Below, piece after piece: positions 16,849 through 25,600 of a stretch of 34,650 bases of DNA. Under the pieces are notes generated by a model. That model had not been told where the DNA came from, searched no databases, and was given only the letters and a program-made list of their open reading frames with translations. Origin of the DNA: Lentisphaerota bacterium (GTDB taxonomy: Bacteria; Verrucomicrobiota; Lentisphaeria; Oligosphaerales; JABHEG01); NCBI GenBank assembly GCA_018676675.1, contig JABHEG010000026.1, positions 1 through 34,650 of the forward strand. Direction: 5' to 3'. Numbering within the stretch: the first letter of the stretch is position 1; each line of letters opens with the position of its first letter. The translations under genes and the position numbers were made by a program.

Positions 16849-17856
16849 ATGACAAACACGTACACCAGAACAGTTCAGACGATCGGCCTGCTGGGGACAG
16901 TGGTAGCCATGTCGCTTCAGGCCCAAACTCCTCAACTTCCCTCCCGCAGTCACCGACCTTCATCCCGGATCATCTGCGACGAGCCGAAGTGGGACTTTGG
17001 TGAAGTCGAGGACAAGTCCGTGATCAAACACACCTTTGTGCTGAAGAACGCAGGAAAAGCCCCCCTGAAGGTTGGTCGAATTCACCCCGGCTGCGGCTGT
17101 GCGGTGGTAAAGATGGACCACAAGACGGCTTCCCCCGGGACCAGCGTGCGGCTGACCGTGGAACTGACGCTGCGCGGCCGGCGAGGCCCCATGCACAAAA
17201 CGATCCGCATCGAGTCGAATGACCCTCTCACTCCGAGATTCCCCCTCCACGTGAACGGAACGGTCTACACGATGGCTCATATGGAGCCGTCGCTTGCGGT
17301 GTTCCACAGTGTCCACGCGGAACGGAGCACCGAGAAGGAGGTCCGTCTCATCAGCCGCAAGCCCGGCGTTAACATCGCCCGGGCCAGAACGGACTCGCCC
17401 TATCTCACAACGACCCTCAGGAAAGACCCGGACGGTCGCTGTGTGCGGCTCGTGGTCTCCACCATCCCTCCCCTTCCGCAGGAGCCGTTCACCGGGGATG
17501 TCACCGTGGAAACGGATGACCCGGAGCTGGGCCCGCTCCGCCTGCTCGCATCGGTGAGTGTCTTGCGGGAAGTAACCGTCGTGCCCCGCAGGATTACTCT
17601 CGCACGAACCACCGAAGCGCATGTCGAGCAAGCCATCTTCATCTTGCCGGGAAGCGCAAAGACGTTTCGCATCCTGGCCGTTGAGGTCCCCGTTGGCGCC
17701 CTACACGTCGCAACCCGGAAACAGAAGAACGGCGTCACTCGCGTCGATATCGGCCAATTGCAGGGAAAGCATGCAATCGACCGCGGAGTCGTCCGTATCG
17801 TGACGGACCTCCAGCGCATGCGGACAATCGACATCCCCATCGAGCTCCTTCCTTGA
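16849..17856 (+). CDS. Exported DUF1573-domain protein
   Basis: A 335-residue secreted protein. It has an N-terminal signal sequence (VQTIGLLGTVVAMSLQAQ) followed by a DUF1573 domain at about residues 42-135. The hallmark pattern is present: KWDFGEVEDKSVIKHTFVLK, then NAGKAPLKVGRIHPGCGCAV, with the paired Cys in GCGC, and closing IESNDPLTPRFPLHVNGTV. This Ig-like domain is common in Bacteroidota and PVC exported proteins and its function is unknown. The C-terminal 200 residues contain a second, weaker beta-sandwich repeat (VETDDPELGPLRLLASVSV). The start is ATG 16849 with only a weak ribosome site. The glycosidase gene follows after 16 bp, so the two are very probably co-transcribed. Confidence 0.85.
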   Translation: MTNTYTRTVQTIGLLGTVVAMSLQAQTPQLPSRSHRPSSRIICDEPKWDFGEVEDKSVIKHTFVLKNAGKAPLKVGRIHPGCGCAVVKMDHKTASPGTSVRLTVELTLRGRRGPMHKTIRIESNDPLTPRFPLHVNGTVYTMAHMEPSLAVFHSVHAERSTEKEVRLISRKPGVNIARARTDSPYLTTTLRKDPDGRCVRLVVSTIPPLPQEPFTGDVTVETDDPELGPLRLLASVSVLREVTVVPRRITLARTTEAHVEQAIFILPGSAKTFRILAVEVPVGALHVATRKQKNGVTRVDIGQLQGKHAIDRGVVRIVTDLQRMRTIDIPIELLP

Positions 17857-17872
17857 AATCGGAGGCAACGAC

Positions 17873-20572
17873 GTGGTCAGGATCGCCAGTTCCATGCGTA
17901 TCGCGATGCTGGTGTGCTTGAGCCTGGGGACGGCCTCCCGGGCCGATGGCCCGAACCTCATCCGCAACGGAGAGTTCTCGGCCCTGAGTGACAACGACCG
18001 GCCGACCGGCTGGGGTGTGAAGTTCGAGGGAGTCGGCGTCGAGGGCGAAGTAACGATGGTGGAAGGGCCGGAAGGCAAAGCCGCCATCAGAATCGAGTGC
18101 ACGGCCTTCCCCGAAAAGGAAAAACTCGCCTGGGTGATCCTCAAACAGGATGGGACAGTCCCAACCAGGAAGGGCCAAAAGCTCTATGTCTCCTTCTGGC
18201 TCAGACAGGAGAGGATGTCGGAGGGAGCAGTCGATCTGGCGATCATGCGCATCAAACCGTGGGGAACGCTTGCCAAGGCCAAAGTCCCCATCTCGCCGGA
18301 ATGGCGCAAAGCGGAGATGATCATCGCGCCGGATTCCAGACAGGAGGACTGCGACAATACCCGGTTTGAGCTCTATTTCTCCACGACGGGAACACTGTAT
18401 GTGTCCGACATCCATGTGGCCGAAACCACCAAAGACAACGTTCTGGTCAACCGGATCCGCCTGGAGATGCTCCGCAGCACGGAACCGGCAAATGAACTGA
18501 ACGTCCTCCGGAACAGCAGCTTTGAAGTGGGCATATCGGGCTGGGGAACGGCGTCCTTTGACCACAACGTAATCGCGATCGACGGGAATGAGTCGCACCA
18601 CGGGAAGGCTTCCGCCCGAATCGATCTGAACCGAGCCATCCTCCCATCCGGCTTTGCCGACTACCCCAAGCCTCGCCAGGTCAGCTTCGACAACGTAAAA
18701 CTGGCAACCAAAGGCTGGACGCGCTTCCGGCAAGGCAAGCCCTACACTCTCTCGGCGTTCCTCAAGTCAGACAGAGCAGGTCGACAAGCCAGTCTCGGGG
18801 TTTCCTTCATGACCCGTGAAAGACGCCTGCAGTCAATCACTGTCGGGACGGACTGGCAGCGCCATGTGCTGAGTTTCGCCGCCCCGGATGCGTTCGGCTT
18901 CGTTGAGTTCACCTCAGCCACCGAAGAAGGAGTCTCCGCTCTTTGGGTGGATGCCGTCCAGCTCCAGGAAGGCGAAGCTGAAACCGCCTACGCCTCCCGC
19001 TACCCCGTCGAAGTTGCCATCCATCCCCGGCGCCCCCACGGCATCTATCATGTGGGCGAGGAGGTCTGGCTGGCCTGGGATCCCTGGTTCCGGGACCTGG
19101 ACGCCAAAGCCGACCTCGCCCTCACGGTAACGGACCATCGCAAGCAAGTCGTTCACAAGAGTACCCACCCGCTGACTCCTCTCTTTCCCGGTGGAGCCAT
19201 GATCAACTCGACCACCAGGAACGGACGCTACACAGCGACAGCCAAGGTCTCTGGGGAAGGATTCGAGTACTCGGCAACCACCCCATTCGCGATCGTCTTC
19301 CCCTACGCCGACACGTATGGAAACCAGGGCGCTCGGTTCGGGACAAACCATCCCTTCTACTCAGACCTCCTCCAGCAGATCGCCCGGGACGCCGGTGTCT
19401 ACTGGGTGCGCGACTGGACCCTCAAATGGGACAATGTCGAGCCGGAACAGGGCAAGTGGGATTTCAGCGGGCCCGAACTGTTTTTTGAGCGGGCCCGCCG
19501 GCTCAACCTGCACGTCCAGGCAATCCTCCCGGACCCATCCTCAGGTTGGGCGAGTACGGGGTCGCCCGATACGCGCGGCAAACGACTGGGGGATGCCTAC
19601 GAGGATCTATGGCACCTGCCGTGCAGTATGGAAGCCTACCGTGCATATGCCCGGGAGTGCATCAGTCGCTACAAAGGGATCACAACTGCCTGGGAGGTGC
19701 TCAACGAGCCTTTTGCGTACAAGTGCAGAGAGTGGAAGACCGAAGACACATACGACCAGTTCCTGACCATTGTACAAGAAGAATCGGCCAGAATTGACCC
19801 GAAACTCCAAACGATGCGCTGCGGCCTGCACTACCTGAGCCATTCCGAGCCTGCCAACGCACATAATGCCCGAATCGCAGACATTCTGAGCGAACACGTC
19901 TATCCGCAATACAACAACACCCGTAAGTTCATCGGCCACGTCACGGAAATAGCCGATTTCCAGAAGCGCCACCAGGCCGAGAGGCCGATCTGGTTCACCG
20001 AGTATGGTAAATACGCCAACGACGCCCCCAACTTCAGGCACGCGGATTTCGCACACTTCCTCGCCAACGGGGATGAACACACGTCAACCGCCTACAACGT
20101 CAAATACCTGACGGTTCTCCTCGGTCACGGCGTGGAAAAGGTGTTCTTTCACCAAAGGACTTGGCCACTCGGGCTGAATCTGCCCTCCCACAGAATCCAC
20201 TTCGATATGTTCTTCGACTACGGCCCGACTCCACACACCTTCTTCGTTGCCGCCAACGCCATGTCATGGCTCCTGCCTCCGGGCACAGAGCCGGGATACC
20301 CGGTGAACGAGATAGGCCCAGTCTTCGCCTACAGCTTCCAGCGCCCCCAAGATGAGGTCCTCGTCGCGTGGACAGACGGACGTCCCTTCTCGGTTCCCGC
20401 GCCAGTGCGCAACCTGATCGACAATGTCACCGTCAAGGACATGCTGGGAGGCAGCCTGGACGAGCTTTCCGAGTTCGGAGATGATCCCGTCTACCTGATC
20501 GGCACCCCAGATTCCGTTGGCCGGTTGAGAAAGTCCCTTGCGCCTCCGGGAATCGGTGGCGACAGACCGTAA
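17873..20572 (+). CDS. Secreted CBM plus clan-A glycoside hydrolase
   Basis: An 899-residue exported enzyme expected to cleave a polysaccharide. A signal sequence (RIAMLVCLSLGTASRA) is followed by two jelly-roll carbohydrate-binding-like modules, each opening with a CBM4/9-style phrase (NLIRNGEFSALSDNDRPTGW; VLRNSSFEVGISGW), then a beta-sandwich and a TIM barrel from about residue 480. The barrel has the retaining clan GH-A layout: proton donor Glu612 in WEVLNEPF and nucleophile Glu710 in WFTEYGKYA, about 98 residues apart. The family could be GH5-, GH39- or GH10-like; I cannot decide by eye. The start is GTG 17873, supported by GGAGG seven bases upstream. It sits between the DUF1573 gene and a GHL15-type gene in an apparent operon. 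Confidence 0.87.
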   Translation: MVRIASSMRIAMLVCLSLGTASRADGPNLIRNGEFSALSDNDRPTGWGVKFEGVGVEGEVTMVEGPEGKAAIRIECTAFPEKEKLAWVILKQDGTVPTRKGQKLYVSFWLRQERMSEGAVDLAIMRIKPWGTLAKAKVPISPEWRKAEMIIAPDSRQEDCDNTRFELYFSTTGTLYVSDIHVAETTKDNVLVNRIRLEMLRSTEPANELNVLRNSSFEVGISGWGTASFDHNVIAIDGNESHHGKASARIDLNRAILPSGFADYPKPRQVSFDNVKLATKGWTRFRQGKPYTLSAFLKSDRAGRQASLGVSFMTRERRLQSITVGTDWQRHVLSFAAPDAFGFVEFTSATEEGVSALWVDAVQLQEGEAETAYASRYPVEVAIHPRRPHGIYHVGEEVWLAWDPWFRDLDAKADLALTVTDHRKQVVHKSTHPLTPLFPGGAMINSTTRNGRYTATAKVSGEGFEYSATTPFAIVFPYADTYGNQGARFGTNHPFYSDLLQQIARDAGVYWVRDWTLKWDNVEPEQGKWDFSGPELFFERARRLNLHVQAILPDPSSGWASTGSPDTRGKRLGDAYEDLWHLPCSMEAYRAYARECISRYKGITTAWEVLNEPFAYKCREWKTEDTYDQFLTIVQEESARIDPKLQTMRCGLHYLSHSEPANAHNARIADILSEHVYPQYNNTRKFIGHVTEIADFQKRHQAERPIWFTEYGKYANDAPNFRHADFAHFLANGDEHTSTAYNVKYLTVLLGHGVEKVFFHQRTWPLGLNLPSHRIHFDMFFDYGPTPHTFFVAANAMSWLLPPGTEPGYPVNEIGPVFAYSFQRPQDEVLVAWTDGRPFSVPAPVRNLIDNVTVKDMLGGSLDELSEFGDDPVYLIGTPDSVGRLRKSLAPPGIGGDRP

Positions 20573-20581
20573 GGGAACATC

Positions 20582-20595
20582 CTGCCAGATGGCAG
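20582..20595 (+). promoter_or_regulatory. Small hairpin just before the GHL15 ribosome site
   Basis: CTGCC and GGCAG around the loop AGAT form a 5-bp stem that ends directly before the GTGAGGAG ribosome site of the next gene. It could modulate translation or protect a processed mRNA end, but a stem this short may be chance. Confidence 0.2.
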
Positions 20596-20610
20596 TGAGG
20601 AGAATCCGCA

Positions 20611-22518
20611 ATGCGAACAACGTTCGTCCCGTCACTTGCCGCGTTGGTCGTCACCGCAACCGCGTGTTGGGCCCGGGATCCCACCGCAGTCAACCCACCG
20701 TTCCCACGAATTGGGACCTGTTACGGAACCGGCCTGGGTTGGAAAAACTGGGAGCAGGGCAAGAAGTGGTGGTCCAAAGTAGACCTCGTCTTCGGGGGAT
20801 GTTACGATCTGCACTACGACTGGGAGCATCCACGCTGGAAACGCGTCCTGGCCAACGTAGAGGAGAATCTCAAACAGCTCCGCAGGATCAATCCGGACTG
20901 CCTCGTTCTTCCCTATGTTGACGTTGTCGAGGGACCAGACAATCCGAACCTGCCCCAGCACTGGTGGAGTCTGAAGGACGGGGAGCGCTGGAGCGGCTGG
21001 CCGGGGTTCTTCCGTATCAATACCGACCTGCCCGACGTGCTCCAGTTCAACCTGGATAAGACGCGGGAAGAGATCTTCACGCGGAACATGTTCGACGGTG
21101 TCTTTTATGACTGCTGGGCTCCTGATGACTGGCTGGTGCCGCGGACGGCCCAGCTGCGGAACGGCAAGGCCATCGTCACCCTCAACTGCTGGAACCTGCC
21201 GACCACCGGCTTTGCCCATCTCAACGGCTGTTTGGCCGAGGACGAGATCAACCGAGTGGTCGAAGGTAAGGTCGACTTCGAGGACTTCCTGGCAAGGTAC
21301 CTACGCTGGTGCCGTGAGAGCCGCCGCCCCGTTGCCACCATGCTCGTGTGTCATCCCCGGACCACGCGAGAAGACCCGTGGGCCAATGCCAAGCGAACCC
21401 GCGAGGAACGTCAGGCTTTGATCAGGAAAGCGCGCACAGCAGACCCGCAGATGATGCGCTTCGGTCTCACTACGGCCCTCATGGGAGACGGCTATTTCAG
21501 CTACGATGGAGGCAATGGTCTGTCTCGCGGGAACTGGTGGTGGTATCCGGAATACGATGCCCCGCTGGGCTACCCCAAGAGTCCGGCACATCGTCGCGAA
21601 GACGGCCTCTGGGAACGGAGATTCGACGGCGGGGTGGTTCTGGTCAACGGATCCAACTACGATGCGGCGGTCAGGGTCCCGACCAACTCCCGTGACGTGA
21701 GTACCGGCCGTGTCGGCACGCAGTTCACCATTCCCATGTACGACGGGCGGATTTTCCTGCCGACAGATGCTGCCCCAAGCCCCGGGGGCGACACGCCGCC
21801 GCGCCTCGCCCGGGAAGCATCCCGCCCCCTGGAAGCGGCTCGCCTAAGCGACCATCTCCTTGTGGCCCGGACAGCAAGAGGTCTCGAGCTACGTTTCGAC
21901 CGCGCCGGCAAGCCAACCCACATCCTCCTCCATGGCCGGACAGTCATGACCGGAGGCTGGCCCGTTATCTGCAATCACCCCATGCACCAATACCAGCCGG
22001 AGAGCCTTACCGAACCAACAATCGATGTCTCCTCACAGGAAGTGACCTTCGCCTTCAAAGGACAACTTGTGGAAGGCGGGAAACGCATCTCCTACACACA
22101 GACCGCGAGCCTCACCCCCCGGAATCAGTTCTCCTTGCGCTACACCTTCACTGTGGAAGACGCTCTCGATCTGCGCATGTGGCGTCACTACTTCTTCTTC
22201 CCGGTCAGCCAGTTTGCCGGCGGAGAGGCCAAGGCGGAAGGGCGGCAGATCGTCCTGCCGGAGACACTTGGGGACGACAAGCTCCTTCCGTCTGCCACGC
22301 AGGTGACGATTGCCGGGCCTCATGCCCGGATCGCCGTCACCAGCTCCGTTCCCCTTGGTCTTGTCGACCACCGCAAGTGGGGGTCCGCCGACTTTCTCCT
22401 CGCAGGCTACCCGCTGAGCGGCGCCGTCCCCGCTGGAACAAAACTGACCGTCGAGATGACTGTCCAGGTGACACCAACTGGAGCTGGCGGCCGCAAGCAG
22501 GTCCCCGTCTCTGATTGA
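20611..22518 (+). CDS. Secreted GHL15-like putative glycosidase
   Basis: A 635-residue exported protein with a signal sequence (MRTTFVPSLAALVVTATACWA). The central region resembles the putative glycosyl-hydrolase-like family 15 (PF14885): a TIM-barrel style order with FGGCYDLHYDWEH, DCLVLPYVDVVEG, an acidic strand FDGVFYDCWAPDD and later FGLTTALMGDGYFSYDGG. The last 230 residues form a beta-rich domain (HLLVARTARGLELRFDRAG onward), possibly a galactose-mutarotase-like or accessory sandwich. The catalytic residues are not established for this family; the Asp residues of the FDGVFYD strand are candidates. ATG 20611 has GAGGAG at proper spacing. It follows the glycosidase by 38 bp in the same operon. 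Confidence 0.75.
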   Translation: MRTTFVPSLAALVVTATACWARDPTAVNPPFPRIGTCYGTGLGWKNWEQGKKWWSKVDLVFGGCYDLHYDWEHPRWKRVLANVEENLKQLRRINPDCLVLPYVDVVEGPDNPNLPQHWWSLKDGERWSGWPGFFRINTDLPDVLQFNLDKTREEIFTRNMFDGVFYDCWAPDDWLVPRTAQLRNGKAIVTLNCWNLPTTGFAHLNGCLAEDEINRVVEGKVDFEDFLARYLRWCRESRRPVATMLVCHPRTTREDPWANAKRTREERQALIRKARTADPQMMRFGLTTALMGDGYFSYDGGNGLSRGNWWWYPEYDAPLGYPKSPAHRREDGLWERRFDGGVVLVNGSNYDAAVRVPTNSRDVSTGRVGTQFTIPMYDGRIFLPTDAAPSPGGDTPPRLAREASRPLEAARLSDHLLVARTARGLELRFDRAGKPTHILLHGRTVMTGGWPVICNHPMHQYQPESLTEPTIDVSSQEVTFAFKGQLVEGGKRISYTQTASLTPRNQFSLRYTFTVEDALDLRMWRHYFFFPVSQFAGGEAKAEGRQIVLPETLGDDKLLPSATQVTIAGPHARIAVTSSVPLGLVDHRKWGSADFLLAGYPLSGAVPAGTKLTVEMTVQVTPTGAGGRKQVPVSD

Positions 22519-22541
22519 CCAATGAACAGGTAGGAGGACAG

Positions 22542-22625
22542 ATGGAAAGCCCAGGCAGAAAGACCGGAGCAATAGCCCTGTCTCTATCTCTCGGAGGAGT
22601 ATTGCTCGCCATCCTAGCCGGGTAA
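22542..22625 (+). CDS. Possible 27-residue single-pass membrane peptide
   Basis: A short frame starts at ATG 22542 directly behind a strong AGGAGG Shine-Dalgarno (spacing about five bases) and stops at TAA 22623-22625. It encodes MESPGRKTG followed by a hydrophobic run of about 18 residues (AIALSLSLGGVLLAILAG): a positively charged head and one membrane helix. It lies 23 bp after the GHL15 stop and ends 3 bp before the stop of the convergent giant gene. It could be a real small membrane protein co-expressed with the glycosidases, or a chance ORF. The ribosome site and transmembrane composition favour translation; no homologue is known to me. Confidence 0.45.
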   Translation: MESPGRKTGAIALSLSLGGVLLAILAG

Positions 22626-22628
22626 AGC

Positions 22629-25600
22629 CTATTCGGGCTGCTGTATCTCCTCAAACACCAGATCATCGAACCAAGCGCCGCCCTTGGCTTCTTTGAGCTT
22701 GAGGAAGAGCACGGCACTGTGGGCATCTTCCGGGGCGACAAGTGTGAGTTCCTGCTGTTCCCAATCGGTCTGCCCCGAAACGTCGTCTCCTGCAACGCCC
22801 CACGGCGGGTTGCCCGGGACCTGAGCCCAGCGACCTTTGGCTGTGAAGAAGGCCAGCCCCACCGTGGCCGTGCCGTGCTCCAGGCCTCCCCGGACCCGCA
22901 CCCTCAACCGGTAGGTCCGCCCGGGAACGACCGGAACGACGTTCGTCCCGATCCCGCCGGCACTGTAGTTACTCCAATAGCATGTCGTCCCTTCCACTGC
23001 AGCGTCAAAACGCTTCGCATAGGTGTTGGTACATGTTGTCTCGTAATCTTCCGCGATGGTGGCCTTGCCTTCGGGCACACTGAGGATGAAGCCTCGATAC
23101 CGGGAGAATCCGGGGTTCTTCACCCCGACCTTCAGGTTCATCTCAACGTCTGCCGAGGCAGCCGAGTTCGGGAAAGCCGGCGGGGTCACCGTACAGCGGT
23201 AGACTCCGGGAGCGACCAGGGCCCCGGAACCGTCGGTGCCGTCCCACACGACCGCCACGCGGCGCCCTCTGCCCGTCACACGCGTGACCACGTTACCGCT
23301 CGTTCCTGCGATTTCCGCACGCCACTCGAGAGCACCGCATAGTTGGGCTGTGAACGTGACGTTGTCCAACACACCGTCACCGTTGGGGCTGAAAGCAGGG
23401 GGCGAGGCGGGCAAACTTGCGAAGACTGCAGGCGTGAATGTCCCGGAATCCGACCACGGTCCTCGCTCCCCGGTGACAACATCAGCGCCTCGGACACGCC
23501 AAACGTAGGATTGCCCCGGAAGCAGACTGTCAGGCATGAGGACAGTCTCTGCCAGATCGGCAAACGTCGTCACCTTCCCCGCTGGGAACGCCGCATCAGA
23601 ACTCACCTCCAACGAGAAAACCTGGTCCCCGGGCTGACTCCCCTGCCCCTGCCAGGCCAGGATCGGGTCCAGAGCCGGTCGCTTCGGGGCAGCACTCAGA
23701 ATGCGTGGTTGAAGGACCTTGACGGCCTCCTGCCGGGGCCGCACATGGAGGATACGTACGGCGAAGGGCGGGAGTTTCAGTTCGGTCGCGCGTTCCAGCC
23801 GTTGTTTGCTCTCAGCATCAATGCACGCCATCCCGTCCTGCCAACGGAGATGCTCCACCGTGAGCGCACGCGCCGTTTTGCCGCTGTTGAAGGCGAACAC
23901 GAGACGTTCCTCACCATGCAGTAGAACGGTAACGTCATCCGCCGTACCCGTGCCGCTGACCTGCACCAACGCATCGGCGCGCCGGTGTCGACTGCGGTAC
24001 GTCCCGTCCTCATCGACGTCCCAACAGAAGAAGCGCTCAAAGTCCGCCGCGATCGAGCTCACCCGGGAAATGGCTCGGTAGAACCGTCCATCAACAATCC
24101 AGTTGAAGTAGGCCATGATCCCCGAGCCCCCGTCGGACAGTCGTCGGAACAGAGCGACCTGTGCCCGGGCGTTGTCCCAGGGGTGTGCTCCGTACCAGGC
24201 CAATTCCCCGGCGATGAACGGCCGGCCATCTATCGCCGCATGGGTGTCGGCAATGCCCTGGACGGGACGTCCGTAGCCTGCCCAGATCAGGTCCGCGGCC
24301 TGGGACATGTAGCGCCAGTCGACCCCGTACTTCTCATCCGTCTTCCCCTGATAGCCGGAATAGATGCTGAACAGGCAGTCGGGGTTCGCCTGCTTTATCG
24401 CTGCACGAAACAGGGCCGCAATGCGAGCATTCTCGCGGCAACGAAAATCCACCCACGCGGCGCGGTGGGATTCCCTGATGGTGTCCCTGGTGACCCGGGC
24501 ATCCGCGGGCAGGTCAGCGACCTCGCGAAAGCGCGCCAGACATCGTTCACAGACACACAGCGAGCTGTCCCGCAAGACAGGCACTTCATAGTCCCAGTCC
24601 AGATGGGGGAAACGTTTGGCTTCCTTCGCCAGCCACCCTCGAACCGCTTCCAGATGCGCGTTCTCCGCACTCAGGAAGTACGTGGGGCAAAATGCAGACC
24701 GCTTGGTCTCTCCCGCGAAGGTCAGAGCCTGCGCCTCCGGGTGTTCGGCCAGGTACTCTGAGCCGCCGGGGAAGAGACTCCCGGGCGCATTGATCAAGGG
24801 AATATGGCCACGAGCGGAGAAGCCGTACCGGTTCCGGAGCTCTTCATCGAGCGCTGCCCCGCTCCGGTTGAATCCAGCCTGCCGCCAGGTAAACGCAAGC
24901 ACATCCTGCTCAGAGGAATTGAGTCTGCGGAACGGCCGGTAGAACGAGCTGCATGCCCAATGCTTGATCAGAGCCGTTACGGGACGCTTCCACTGCAGCG
25001 GGGGATGGGTGTGGAGAGGCATGATGTTGGGCTCCTCCGTGAAGTCCCCCACCTGGCCATAGAGCCGGACAGAGTACGCACCCTCACCCGGGGGAACTGC
25101 CCCGCAGGCAAAAACAAGGGAATTCAGTCGTGTCGTGTGGCGATCCGACTCGGCCGGCGTCATCGCAGCCTTTCCGAAACGCAGGCGGTAACGCACGGCA
25201 ACGGAACCCGGCTCCTCAATCCGTTCGCGACCGACCACTCGAATCCGGGGAGCGGGGGACACCAGGCGCAACCACTCCGGGACCTGGATGAAGACATCGC
25301 AGCCGCCGAGCGTATCCAGCAGGGAACTCCGCATCACGAGAGGCAGGTGCAGATAGCCACCCGCGTTGACGTGGAGTTCTTTGACTCGGTGCGAATTGTC
25401 CACATCACGCTTCCCGGGAAGCAAGGCAAGGCTTGTCCCGATTTCGGTGACCTCCGCTGTGACGACCCCCGTGTAGACGGCAGAGCGTTGCAGGAGCGTC
25501 CCGTCGGTCGCTGCGAGACGACGGACAACCGACACCGTCGCTCCTCGCGGGTAGCTCGCCACATACGCACCATGCTGAACTGGCCACCCCCCGATCCCTC

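Noticed and set aside
16457..16852. 131-residue plus-strand open frame in the divergent spacer
   Set aside because: It overlaps the starts of both flanking genes and its translation lacks protein-like character.
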